A DNA stretch of 64,000 bases, from contig QPMI01000642.1 of the NCBI GenBank assembly GCA_004431415.1, positions 1 through 64,000 of the forward strand, written 5' to 3'. Source of the stretch: Cyanophora paradoxa. Taxonomy: Eukaryota; Glaucocystophyceae; Cyanophorales; Cyanophoraceae. The position numbers and the translations under genes were made by a program. Each line of letters begins with the position of its first letter. The first letter of the stretch is position 1. The notes beneath the pieces are model-generated. The model ran no database searches. It was not told the DNA's origin and saw only the letters and a program-made list of their open reading frames with translations. Shown one piece after another: positions 1-10,525 of this stretch.

Positions 1-35
1 CAAAGCTGAAGTAGAGAAGGGAGTAGCCCCAACAG

Positions 36-47
36 TATATAAAAGAC
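36..47 (+). promoter_or_regulatory. TATA-type promoter motif of the integrated viral-like element
   Basis: The 12-mer TATATAAAAGAC lies 37 bases upstream of the first ATG (position 84). The same 12-mer occurs again at 1211-1222, upstream of the primase-helicase gene. Two identical copies ahead of two genes in AT-rich DNA suggest a shared promoter of the element. This is inference; no transcript data are available. Confidence 0.45.
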
Positions 48-83
48 GAGTTTGGCTTTAATTTTCTCTTGTTTATTAGAGAA

Positions 84-356
84 ATGGATATAATACGAAA
101 GTTTATTGAGATGTTCAGTCTGCATGTAGTGAGCAATTGCCATAGTGGATGCTGTGACACAACAGTGGAGTTTGAGATGTCAGATACTGAGGATAATGCC
201 TCAGAAGCAAGAGAGAGAAGGAGGTCTACGATTTCTGTGGAGTCAATGCCAGCAGACCCCACAGAGTATACATATGAGCAACAGGAGTATCCAAGGAGAA
301 GTTCTTTGCCAGCAGAAAACGTTTTCTCTGGGAATATAAATGGAGGACACTATTAG
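84..356 (+). CDS. Small acidic/charged protein of unknown function
   Basis: This is a 90-residue ORF starting at ATG 84, just downstream of a TATA-like box. An upstream TTG at 69 is in frame but is less likely as a start. The protein has a hydrophobic N-terminal stretch with a Cys-rich patch (CHSGCC), then a charged region rich in Glu, Arg and Ser. It overlaps the next ORF by 17 bases in another frame, typical of compact viral-like gene packing. I do not recognise the family. Its position suggests an accessory gene of the Polinton-like element. Confidence 0.4.
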   Translation: MDIIRKFIEMFSLHVVSNCHSGCCDTTVEFEMSDTEDNASEARERRRSTISVESMPADPTEYTYEQQEYPRRSSLPAENVFSGNINGGHY

Positions 357-585
357 TTTAATCGAGTTTACCAGTGATGAACCTGTTACTGAGGGTTCTA
401 TTAGACACATTCTAGCAATGCAGAAACGATATAGAGAGGACCCAGCATATAGAGAGTATAAAAAGCAGCAAGCCCTGGCATCCTATTATCGCAGAAAAGC
501 CCAAAAAGAGGAGCAGAGACCCAGAGGGAGACCGATTAAATATTATTTGCCTACTGATAGTAGCAATGGACCCCCAGGTCTATAA
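340..585 (+). CDS. Small basic protein with GRPIKY tail
   Basis: This 81-residue ORF overlaps the preceding one. Its middle is Lys/Arg/Tyr-rich (EYKKQQALASYYRRKAQKEE) and it ends near GRPIKYY. An AT-hook-like Gly-Arg-Pro core after a basic helix suggests nucleic acid binding, but that is inference. A related, frame-broken copy lies at 738-1062 with the same order of features (YREQKK, YYHKKK, GRPRKY), so the two probably arose by duplication. No known family is recognised. Confidence 0.45.
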   Translation: MEDTISLIEFTSDEPVTEGSIRHILAMQKRYREDPAYREYKKQQALASYYRRKAQKEEQRPRGRPIKYYLPTDSSNGPPGL

Positions 586-737
586 GATAATCGAGAAAAA
601 GCGGTCTCAGTATGCCACTGAGGCAGCTATAAAAGTTTACAGACAGGAACTGGTGTTCGCAACAAAAAATGACTTAAAGAAAAAGTAGATAGGTTGTATT
701 GAGGAAAAATTATTTTCGTATCTACTATTAAAGAGCA

Positions 738-1062
738 ATGCCGAATATCCGCAAGATACTCACAGATGATGAAAAAGCAGAGAAGCTGAGACTGAAAAGG
801 GAGCAAGATGCCCAAAGAAAACGCGAAGCCTATCATAAAAAGAAGGAGGAACGATTATCCCAAGGAGCCGCTACAGTTCACACACCAGAAGAACTCAAAA
901 AGATTGCCCTCAGACACCAGAGGAAATACAGGAAAATGAAGAATATCGCGAGCAGAAAAAGGCAAAAGCGCTGGAATATTACCACAAGAAGAAAGATGAA
1001 CAGCCCAAGAAACCAAAGAGCATAAACCGGTTGGAAGACCTCGGAAATATATCGAAGAATAA
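738..1062 (+). pseudogene. Broken paralogue of the small basic GRP-tail protein
   Basis: The first frame runs from ATG 738 and gives a Lys/Arg/Glu-rich helix (AYHKKKEERL). The similarity to the 340-585 protein then moves to other frames: YREQKKAKALEYYHKKK around 940-995, and GRPRKYIEE ending at the TAA at 1060-1062. At least two frameshifts are therefore needed to read one protein. The repeated Tyr-x-x-Lys-Lys-Lys pattern suggests an internally duplicated, highly charged helix. Function is unknown; DNA binding is a guess from composition and the GRP core. Confidence 0.45.
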
Positions 1063-1210
1063 ATTCTCGATCGAAACAAATTTTGTAGAAATCGATTTGA
1101 TCGGAGGCAAAAAAATGACAGCTTTCTTCCCTCTTTTTTAAAACTGTACCTATATATCGAGACAGTATCCCGACCCAAAACTACTTAAGGACTTGGCAAA
1201 TAATAGGATA

Positions 1211-1222
1211 TATATAAAAGAC
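1211..1222 (+). promoter_or_regulatory. TATA-type promoter motif before the primase-helicase gene
   Basis: This is an exact second copy of TATATAAAAGAC, 58 bases upstream of ATG 1281. The block between it and the ATG is AT-rich. The match to the copy at 36-47 is the main evidence. Confidence 0.45.
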
Positions 1223-1280
1223 AATTCCTCCTTCCGAAATTATTTTCTTTGTTAAAGGTAGAAGTCCCCCAAAATCGAAA

Positions 1281-3878
1281 ATGAACAAAATCGAGAAATT
1301 CGCCACCCCTGTTGAAAATGCTACATTCCTTAGTACTCTCATTGGTGATCGCAACAAGGTCACCCATGTATTTGATTCCGCCGAAGATGCCCTTGAAGCC
1401 ATTGATAATAGCAAGGTTAAGACCTGGGCTGAATGCATTCAGCCTGAACAAGTCACCAGAGTTTACCTGGACCTGGATAAATTCGCTGATTTGAAGGAGA
1501 ATATTGCTGATAACTATGCTGAGGCTGAAACTGTTGTAAGAGAGATGAGAGATAAGCTATGGAAGCGATCTGGGACCACTTCGATTAACGATATTGCTGT
1601 TGCAGTTCGCCATAGAAGGGTTTATTTGATCAAGGAGGATGTCACCAAGTTCAAGATCTCAGCCCACTTTATCATTAAATCGCTTGCATGCAAACATGAA
1701 GATATCCCCAAGCTTTTCAAAGCTATGGGATTGGTGAAAAATGAGGATTATGACAGTGGAGTTTACAGCTCCACACAGAACCTTATCTGCCTCAATTGCT
1801 GCAAAGGTGAGACTCTGGATGCTCAAAATAAATCAAAGAAAGATGTTGATAAAAACGTTTGCTTTAAGAAATTCGTTGACTGTGACAAAGTGTTAATGCG
1901 AAATGAGGACTTCTTTGTATCTTTCTTCTCAGCTTCTACTAAACTTGTGGATGAATCGAATATTTCTGCATTCGCAAATTATAGCCCTGAGCCAAAACCA
2001 GTTAAAAAGGAGCCAAAAAGTGATAAAGTGAAGACTGAGAAGGTAGAAGCTGAAAAAGACACTGAACCCGAAAATCCTGTTACTTTCGAACTGCTACAAA
2101 GTGTTATAATGGGTCTGAATGGTGAGAGAGCTAATGAGTATAAAACTTGGATTGATGTAGGACTGGTCATCATCAATGTTGGGGAAGACAACAAGTTCAC
2201 CCCTAAAATGCAAGCTGAACTCTTCACCAATTCTCAGAACAGAGTGACAAGTATGATTATGATGAATGCCAGGAGAAGTTTACACAGCTTCGCAGAAGCA
2301 AGAAGAAGGCTGAGCCTGGCAAAGTGTTGACCTTCAAATCCTTGGTTTATTGGTTGAGCAAAGATAACAATGAGCTTTTCAAGGAACTCTTCCCCAAAAA
2401 GTATGCATTCCTACCAGAGGACACAGATGAAATCGATTACAAGACTGCAAGTATCCCTCCTTTGGCTGAACATTACAATGTGCATAAGAGGTATTTCAAT
2501 GCTCGCATGCATCATGTTGAAAATGTTGGTTGTGTGATGCTCTGGGATGAACAACTACTTTGCTGGATGCCAAAAGATATTGGGAAGCTCTCTACAAAGC
2601 ATTTCCCCCATTTGATGCATAAGGTGATTGTGAATGAGGGAACAGATAATGAGAAAGAGAAATGGGAGCAATCATTTAAAAAGTGGATTGTTGATCCCAC
2701 AGCCACAAGATCAACTTACATGGATTTCCTTCCCCCTCCTGCTACTCTCAGTGCAAAATGCAAGTCTGTATTTAATCTCTATCCAGGAATGAAGGTCGAC
2801 CATCAGCAATTCGAAAATGCCCCAGAGGATGTAACTGCTGAGATGATTAAGCCTTTCCTAGATCACCTGTTCTTAATGTCTGGTGAGGATCAAAATACCT
2901 ATGAATATCTGTTGAAATGGTTTGCCCACATGCTGCAAAAGCCTGGGGAACTCAATGGAGTATCCTTAATCTTCATTGGTGAGCAGGGAACTGGTAAAAA
3001 TGTGTTGGTTGATACTTTCCAAAAGAAGATACTTGGAGATGCCCTAAGTTATGCAACTGGAAAGCCAAAAGAGGATCTGTTTGGTCGATTTGCCCACAAT
3101 AGAGAGGATAAGATCTTGATTGTTGTGAATGAAGCCTCAGGCAAGGACACATTCGAAAATAATGATATGCTCAAAGATCTCATAACTTCTGATAAGATTG
3201 TAATTGAACACAAAGGGATAGATTCATACACAAAAGCAACTTTGCCAGGATTATATTCACCAGCAATAACAACATTCCAGTGAAAATTGAAGCTGGAGAT
3301 AGGCGATTTGTGGTTGTTGAAGTTAGTAAGAAATTCGCAAAGGATAGGTCATACTTCCTTCCACTTGTAAAATGGCTAAATGATCACTGCAATATTCGAA
3401 TATTGCCCACTATTTGAGAACCAAAGTTGACTGTGAGGATGTGAACTGGATTGCTGATAGACCCCTTACAAATAAATACTATTTAGCCCAACAGGTGTGC
3501 GCTCCAATCATCCTTATGTTCACTAAGTGGCTTGTGGATCGAGGCTTAATTTCCGAGAATAAATGCAAGTCTGGTAGCCTTGTGGAAACCTGGAAATGGT
3601 TCCAGGAGTTCATTACCAGCAATAAATATAAAAACGATTATAATAGTCGCAGGTATTATACTGAAATGAGAAGTGTGACATATATCCAAGTGAAAACTAC
3701 AAATGGCAAACAATACTATCATTTCCTATTCCCACAAGTATTTGAGGAATTCAGAAAGATGAAACTTGTAGATGATGAAACTATTGAGGAAGAAGCTAAT
3801 CCAAGGATGAAACAAGACCTACCTGCTGCTGATCCTGATGCATCAGATTATGATTCAGATGTTGAAGTTGAAGTTTAG
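1281..3878 (+). pseudogene. Primase-superfamily 3 helicase (D5-like), frameshifted
   Basis: The gene looks like a replicative primase-helicase of the virophage/Polinton/NCLDV D5 type. The N-terminal part (1281 to about 2220) has archaeo-eukaryotic primase features: VYLDLDKF (the Asp-x-Asp motif), SAHFI (the Ser-x-His motif) and GVYSSTQN. A PriCT-2-like segment follows around 2080-2330. The helicase has Walker A GEQGTGKN near 2980-3000, a Walker B-like ILIVVNEAS near 3115, and a motif C-like FTSN near 3270 in another frame. The reading frame changes near 2222-2235, near 3235-3245 and near 3390-3400. All three breaks sit at or next to short A or T runs, so they could be single-base losses or sequencing errors. 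As written the gene cannot make one protein. Confidence 0.8.
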
Positions 3879-3958
3879 TCAAAGGTGGACTCACAGTTGA
3901 TTCAAATTTATCATAAAAGACCCAAACAGTCTTTTATTTACGGTTTATTTATCGATTA

Positions 3959-4063
3959 GGTTGACTAAGTGGGGGGAGTTGACTCATTTTTTCACAGATT
4001 CTAAAAAAGGACTCTGCCCTAAAAAGAAATAAAAAGTGCCTCAACTCCACCACTAAGTCAACC
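3959..4063. repeat. Intergenic inverted repeat, copy 1
   Basis: Left arm 3959-3982 and right arm 4041-4063 form an imperfect stem of about 23 bp built on GTTGACTAAGTGG. It sits just 3' of the helicase gene and 5' of the GIY-YIG gene. Two more copies lie at 10024-10135 and 10415-10525. In giant viruses and virophages intergenic hairpins mark transcript 3' ends; a similar role here is inferred. Confidence 0.6.
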
Positions 4064-4114
4064 AAAAAATGATTTAAGAGATAGAAAAATATATTTATAT
4101 GTAAGTAGTAAGAA

Positions 4115-4464
4115 ATGGCTGGAACAGATCATGATTCTGGATCGATCTATATGATTGAGAGTGAAGAATTGAATAAAGTTTATATAGGGAGAACTCACAA
4201 AAACTACATATCCGATGGAAACAACACAAATCAGGTCAAATGCCATCAACAGCAGACCTATGCAAGGCTTCTGATGTGAGGTTTTCAGTCCTTTATTCAA
4301 CTAAGAAGGGTGGGCATGAAGACCTTATGAACAGAGAAGCATATTACATGTATTTGTTTGAACCTTGGATAGTCAATCTACAAAAACCGAAATCTCGATT
4401 TAGGATTAATAGGTTTTTGCGATTTCATTCAGAGGAAGCCAATGGATCCATTAAAACATTTTAA
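4115..4464 (+). pseudogene. GIY-YIG endonuclease, one frameshift
   Basis: The N-terminus from ATG 4115 reads GSIYMIE then KVYIGRT, matching the GIY and YIG elements with the catalytic Arg following the second motif. The homology then moves to another frame at about 4197-4205, next to an A-run, and continues as RWKQHKSGQ, with a Glu (MNREAYY) where the family has its metal-binding Glu. Total length of about 115 residues fits a single GIY-YIG domain. Such nucleases are common in virophages, Polinton-like viruses and giant viruses, as free-standing homing or recombination enzymes. As written the gene is broken. Confidence 0.7.
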
Positions 4465-4571
4465 ATTGCGTTTAGAACATCCTAAAATAAAATATCCCCT
4501 TAGAATAGGAACAAGTTAGGAATAATGCCCGAATTACCAACAAACTCATAAGGGAGAAGAAATGGGAACTC

Positions 4572-7500
4572 ATGGGATTGCTGGGAACACTTTATGCAGC
4601 CCATGAAATTACAGAGGCTGAATATGACCGGGAAATAGATTTAATTGCAAAGGGCAGACCCACTTTAAGCAGATTAACCAGAAAAGCAAATAACCTATAT
4701 GATAAAATTGAAACCTTGGATGAATTGGATAGGCTTAGGCAAATAGAACCAGAGGCAGAAGATGGAACAGCCATGAATGAATTATATCGCTGGCTCACAT
4801 ACAGAGCCAGAAGGGAAGTTGTTGTAGATGTGATTGAATTCCTGGATAGAATTGCTACATCCCTTCCAAATCGATTAAAGCAGGGTTTAGATCAATTCAG
4901 GGCAATCAAGGTTCGCTTGTCTTTTATCTGCAAGTTCGTTAAAGTGAGCAATCCACAGGTTTGGATATCGAAATACATTTACAGTGATTACTTTGTATTA
5001 ACCAGGTCGAGAAATATTCGAACTGAGCTGAATAAAGCAGCCCAAATGTGTCAGGAGCAGATGAATGTGGTTGATAGCTATCGCTTAGAAAGAATTGAAA
5101 TACTCAGAGTGGCTATTATGAGTTATGCTCCAACTGGTGGATGCTTTCTACAAACCCAGAGTGGATTGCTAGGAAGAGAGCCACAGTAAATATTCGAAAT
5201 ATTGATGATTCCTGCTTCGAAAATGCAATTTTGGCATATATTCACAGAAAAGCGATAAACTCCCATAAGAGGAATGAGCTTTCACAATATCGCAAATGGA
5301 AATACTCAGCAATCGCTTATAATCCGCTGGCTCTCAATTTCGATAACATCCCATTCCCTGTTGCCTGTGATGCTGATATTATTGATAAATTCGAGGCTCA
5401 AAATGCAGGCATTAGCATTAATATATTTGGAATCGATGGAGAGGTTATTTATCCCCTGCATCAATCAAGTAACCCAGGCAGAAAGCATAAGGTTAATCTC
5501 ATGCTGATATTTGATGATGAAGGGAATGGTCATTATATTACAATCATGTCCCTTTCAAGATTATTGAAAGTAAATCATGAAACATACAATGATCAGAAGT
5601 TACACTACTGTGACACATGCTTATCTCGATTCAGGTCTGAGGCTAAACTCACTGCTCATGTGGACTCAAATAGATGCATTGACTGGAGACTCTCAAAGGG
5701 AATCACCCTAAACCTGAAACCACCATAGAGTTTGGACTGAAAAACCTCAGGAAAACTGTTTGGCTTCCTGTTGTGGTCTACTGCAAGATTGAACATAGAA
5801 GCATCCCCATTGATGCATCGAAATCCAAGAGGGAAGTTTCAGCAGTCAACCTTAGAGTAGTCACTGGGGAAGATGTTCAAGATTTTCGATTTGAGGGGCA
5901 GGATCCAATGGGAGGTCTGTTTGAATGCTTGGAGTCCAAAGCAAGAGAACTAATCGATTTCCTGTTCACCAATATTCCTATGAATGAACTCACAGATGAG
6001 CAGAAAGCAATTTACAGAGCTACCAAACACTGTTACCTTTGCAGTGAGAGGTTCACTAAGGAGAACTTCAAATGCAGGGATCATGATCACCACACAGGTC
6101 ATTATATTGCTCCTGCATGCAGAAACTGCAATCTCCATAGGAGAATCTCAAAGCAAACCAAAGTTGCAGTAGTTGTTGACCAAATGGATGACTGTGGGAC
6201 ATTCATTTTCAGAAAAATAGCAGGCATGGGTGATAAAAAGCGAATCGAAATCCTTTCGAAAAACTTTGATCAATACCTTTCCTTGCAATGGGGTCTTTAC
6301 AAGTTCATTGATGCAAGTAATTTTATGGACTTTGGGGCTGCTGATGTAGATGAGTTAATGAGCAAATTCCAGGCTTTCAGAAGGCTTTCACACTCAGTAT
6401 ATGGATTGGACCCAGTTCATTATGTATCTGCACCTGGGTTATCTTGGGATGCTATGCTTAGGACCACCAAGGCAAAAATAGAGCTTATAAGTGATGTAGA
6501 GCAATACGAATTTGTTGAGAGGGGAATCAGGGGTGGCTTTGCAACAATGCCTTGTAGGTATGCTGAGGCTGATGGTGAGAACTCCCATATAATGCTGTTT
6601 GATGCTAACAACTTGTATGGCTACTGTTTGAGTCAGCCAATCCCAGTTGGTGATTTAGATGGGAGACCGAATTCAACCCACAAGATAACAGATCCAGTTT
6701 CCTGGAAGTTGATCTGGATTACCCAATTAGGCTATATCTAGACCACAGTGATTTCCCCCTAATTATTAACAAGAAAATAGTAGAATATGCAGAATTATCA
6801 CAATATCAAAGAGCCTATTAGATCTCTCAGGAGAAGAGCTTGATAAGACCCTAAGCTAACTGCAACCTTTGGTTCTGTGACCAACTATGTGATTTCTGAG
6901 CCTCTTCTACAGTATCTGTTGGACAAAGGGGTGAAACTAAAGAAGGTTCACAGGGTCCTATCATTTACTGTGGCTCCTGTAATGAAACCCTACATTGAGC
7001 TGAATACTGAGATGAGAAGGAAAGCAGTGAATAAATTCGAGGCTGATTTCTATAAACTCATGAATAACTCAATCTATGGGAAATGCATTGAATCTTGCAG
7101 AGGTAGATCTGTGGTTAAGATTGCAAACAGTGAGAAACTGTTTATGAAATATGCAGCCTCCCCATTGGTGAAATCAACAAGTCCATAAACGAAAAAGCAG
7201 TTGCCTTTGAGTTTTACACAAAGCATGTGAAGCTAGATAAGCCAGTTGCTATTGGGGCTTATGTTCTGGATGCAGCCAAACTGCATAACTACAAGTTCTT
7301 CTATGATACTGTAAGGTCCCAATGGACAAAAGCAAAGTTACTATTCCATGATACTGACTCCTTTTGTCTATATATCGAATCTAAGACCCTACAAAAAGAT
7401 ATAGAGAATATATCCTATGCATTAGACCTTGGAGGTGATTCCAGAATGACCCCAGGTAAATACAAAAATGAAATGCCTGGCTCTGCTATATTGGAGTATG

Positions 7501-7763
7501 TGGGTCTGAGAGCTAAAGTTTACAGTTTCAGAACTGCTGAGATTGAGAGGAGTAAGCTCTCTGGGACTTCAACTGAGGAACTCCAATTTAATGATTTTAA
7601 ACAGTGTTTATTTGCAGGTATCAGCAAGACTGTGACTGCAAAGCAGAAAAGAAGGGCAGATCACACAATAATAGACACTGTGAGTAGAAGGGTTGCCCTA
7701 AACTGCTTTGATGCAAAGAGATACATCTTACCAGATGGTATTAATTCTGTTCCTTTTAATTAA
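4572..7763 (+). pseudogene. Protein-primed family B DNA polymerase (Polinton type), frameshifted
   Basis: Polymerase motif A (FDANNLYG, about 6600), motif B (FYKLMNNSIYGK, about 7050-7085) and motif C (DTDS, 7350-7361) are present in order, so this is a DNA_pol_B_2 enzyme replicating a linear DNA element by protein priming. The long N-terminal extension is typical of Maverick polymerases. It has a segment IDDSCFENAILAYIHR near 5205, a zinc-binding segment (CDTC...H...C, about 5610-5680), and an HNH-like cluster CYLC...RDHDHHTGHY...CRNC near 6030-6130. Frame changes occur near 5140-5190, 5710-5770, 6690-6880 and 7170-7230. The positions where exonuclease motifs I and II are expected read YCKIE and MDDCGTFI, lacking the usual acidic residues. 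As written the gene is inactive. Confidence 0.8.
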
Positions 7764-7766
7764 GAG

Positions 7767-9152
7767 ATGCCAGCAACTGGAAGAATAGTTAGGAGAACCA
7801 CTGAGCAACTACAAGGTAACCTACTGCCTATCACAGTTCCAAAGGAGGGAAAGGGGGAATCTCGAATTGTTAAAAAGTCTGAAATGAAAGAGCTTGTCCC
7901 AGTAGAGATCCCAGTTGCCATTGCAGTGAAAGAAACCAGCAAGATTGCCAAGAGATTCTATGATGTGAGAACTGGTTACAAAGGGCTTCAAGCTATGAGG
8001 GCTGAGTTACCAGATGAATCCTATAAGCAATTGCAAGAGTTCTATAAAAAGCAAGAGGTAGTTCAGATCAATGCACCTGCTATATCTAGGAAGAGAGATC
8101 CCATGGTCCCAATCAGGCAACCCCTTGATACCTATGTGATTGATTTGCTCTTTTTCCCAGCTTATAAGAAACAAAACAATGGCTATGATACCTTTATGAC
8201 TGCAATGGAATCCACACTAAGAACTGGGTATATTATACCTATAAGGGATAAATCAGCTCTCACTACATTGGCTGCATTTAAACAGCTTGAAATGAGAGTG
8301 GCAAGACCCATAGTAAAAGTTCAATCAGATGCTGGGAGTGAATTCCAAAATCGAATATTCCAGGAGTATTTATCTAGTAAATTCATAGAACACCAAGTGA
8401 GTGGAACTGCTGACCATAGAAGCCAAGGTCGAATTGAAGCCTTTAACAAGCAGATTAAGAGATTGATCACAAACTACTGCATAGCCAATAACACAGCTAG
8501 ATTCTTTGATGTGTTAGGAGATATTGAGTATAATTACAATAATACAGTTCACTCAGCTACTAAGATGAAGCCAGGCGAAACTACAGAGGAGCATTATAGG
8601 TATATAGTGGGATTAGAAGATGAAAGATTCAAGAAATCAATAGCTTATCTTGATACCATGCAGCCTGGCATGTTTGTTAGAGTGAAAGTAGAGAAGAACC
8701 CCTTTGCTAAACAGGGTAACAATTGGTCTAGGATGGTTTACACTGTTGATAGTAGAGAAGGCTTTAAGTTTAAGCTAAAGAGTCCCACTGGAGAGATCAT
8801 AGATAACAGGTTTGCTTTCCATGAGCTGTTGCCTGTGAATGCAGTTGAGTATCTGGAAACCCCTACAGTGGATGCCTTAGAGCAAGCTAAAGAGGAAGCC
8901 AGGGTTGATGCTGCTATAAGGAGAGAGGGCATTGAGGCTGCTAATGAAGTCCCAGATAAGCCTTTGATAGAAGCTAGAAAGGAGAAGACTGGCAAGGTTA
9001 ACAGGGAACTCAAAAAGCTCACTATAGCAGGCACACAGAAACTTTCAGAAGTGAATAGCCAGAGATGGTATAGTGACTTTCAGACTACTAAGGAGTCATA
9101 TACAGCCCCTAAACCTCAAAGAACACTAAGAGAAAGGACCAAAACTAGCTAG
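7767..9152 (+). CDS. Retroviral-type (rve) DD35E integrase of a Polinton-like element
   Basis: This intact 461-residue ORF starts three bases after the polymerase stop. The catalytic core shows Asp126 (VIDLLFF), Asp188 (VQSDAGSEF) and Glu224 (GRIEAFNKQ) with exactly 35 residues between the last two, the retroviral/Polinton DD35E signature. An SH3-like C-terminal domain appears near residues 315-365 (GMFVRVKVEKN). No HHCC zinc finger is seen at the N-terminus. The role is insertion of the linear element DNA into the host chromosome. It is the only long gene of the element without a frame break. The Lys/Glu-rich tail (residues 370-461) is probably disordered. Confidence 0.85.
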   Translation: MPATGRIVRRTTEQLQGNLLPITVPKEGKGESRIVKKSEMKELVPVEIPVAIAVKETSKIAKRFYDVRTGYKGLQAMRAELPDESYKQLQEFYKKQEVVQINAPAISRKRDPMVPIRQPLDTYVIDLLFFPAYKKQNNGYDTFMTAMESTLRTGYIIPIRDKSALTTLAAFKQLEMRVARPIVKVQSDAGSEFQNRIFQEYLSSKFIEHQVSGTADHRSQGRIEAFNKQIKRLITNYCIANNTARFFDVLGDIEYNYNNTVHSATKMKPGETTEEHYRYIVGLEDERFKKSIAYLDTMQPGMFVRVKVEKNPFAKQGNNWSRMVYTVDSREGFKFKLKSPTGEIIDNRFAFHELLPVNAVEYLETPTVDALEQAKEEARVDAAIRREGIEAANEVPDKPLIEARKEKTGKVNRELKKLTIAGTQKLSEVNSQRWYSDFQTTKESYTAPKPQRTLRERTKTS

Positions 9153-9640
9153 TTTGCTAGGCGAAAACTCGTTTTTTCCAAATATATGTATGACTGATAT
9201 ACATATATGCATATGATATACACATTGTCTTGTAGATCTTTTCAAGCGCTTCACAGCGATATGCAGAACGTTGCGATTTGATAATCTGGTGATGCGATAC
9301 AAGCGTTTGAAGATGCCGATTATCGATTTTTCGAGATTTCGGAATGATGCATCATAATGATGTAATAATGATGTATCATAAACAAATAACATATATATAT
9401 CGCCGTGATCGTCATGATCTCCCGAGTTCGATGGTGTGTCATATATATCATATACATATGCATCGTCATTATGACATCATTTCGTAACATAACACGTCCG
9501 TCATCGTCTTTTTCCGCAGCGAACAGATAAGTGAACAGTTAACGAGACAACTATTGTAATAGTGTACTGCAACAACAATTGAAAACAAGATATGTGGGAA
9601 AGCTATTGAAAGACAATGAAGCAAATTGCGAACAATTAAG

Positions 9641-9719
9641 TGAACAGTTAAGTGGACACCTGTTGGGAGTAGGCAGTGTCTACTCGTTTATCGTGAAACG
9701 GTGTCCACTTAACTGTTCA
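9641..9719. repeat. Perfect 20-bp inverted repeat (hairpin)
   Basis: Arm 9641-9660 pairs perfectly with 9700-9719 across a 39-base loop. The arm contains AGTTAAGTGGACACC. Related words (AAGTGAACAGTTAA) also occur at about 9529-9542. It may be a transcription end signal, replication signal or protein-binding site of the element. Confidence 0.7.
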
Positions 9720-10023
9720 TTTAACTGTTGACGAAAACCCATGCATTATGACATCATATCATTAAACCACATACAAAACACTAAAACGAATGTATCTCTT
9801 CACCAACTCATCATCTGACAAAACCAAAAACAGATTCGAAATCCTCTTAACGAGACCAGCGTGACTATGTAAGTATCATAGGCTCAATAATTCATATGTT
9901 AATAAGCATCTCCCCTTGATTCCCCCTATTATATAATATTTATATTAAAGTGGACTCAAGGTTGACTCATATTAATCGTAAAAGTAGTAAAAGTATATGG
10001 ATTTTGTTACGAATTCAATGCAA

Positions 10024-10135
10024 GGGTTGACTAAGTGGGTTGAGTTGACTCAAATTTCACAGGAAATATTTGGGACCTAAAGTTTTCTAAAAAGGATTTG
10101 AAAAAATGTGTCAACTCCCCCCACTTAGTCAACCC
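10024..10135. repeat. Intergenic inverted repeat, copy 2
   Basis: The arms 10024-10049 and 10110-10135 pair over about 26 bp with only two mismatches, around a loop of about 60 bases. The arm word GTTGACTAAGTGGG is shared with copies 1 and 3. Confidence 0.7.
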
Positions 10136-10414
10136 TGACCATAAACAGTAAGGATTTGAGCTAACAAGTATCACAAAGTGAACATATTGAGTCCACTTAG
10201 AAGATCCACCTAACAGTTTAGAGTCAAATTTACTTGGGAATTCGATTTGTATAAAAAAGTGAGTCCACCCTGACCATATTCAATAAGCATTCCTCTTAAT
10301 CCCCTTGTTTATATTTACATTGATTAATATTTAATACTAAGTGGACTCATGGTTGATTCATATTAATCGTAAAAGGAGTAAATGTATATAAAAATGTGAC
10401 CATTTCAATGCTAA

Positions 10415-10525
10415 GGTTGACTAAGTGGGTTGAGTTGACTCAAATTTCAGAGGAAATTTTGAGATCCAAAGAATATTCTATAAAAGATTTTGAAAAATGT
10501 GTCAACTCCCCCCACTTAGTCAACC
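10415..10525. repeat. Intergenic inverted repeat, copy 3
   Basis: The arms 10415-10439 and 10501-10525 pair over 25 bp with two mismatches. It occupies the same place within tandem unit 2 that copy 2 holds in unit 1. Confidence 0.7.
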
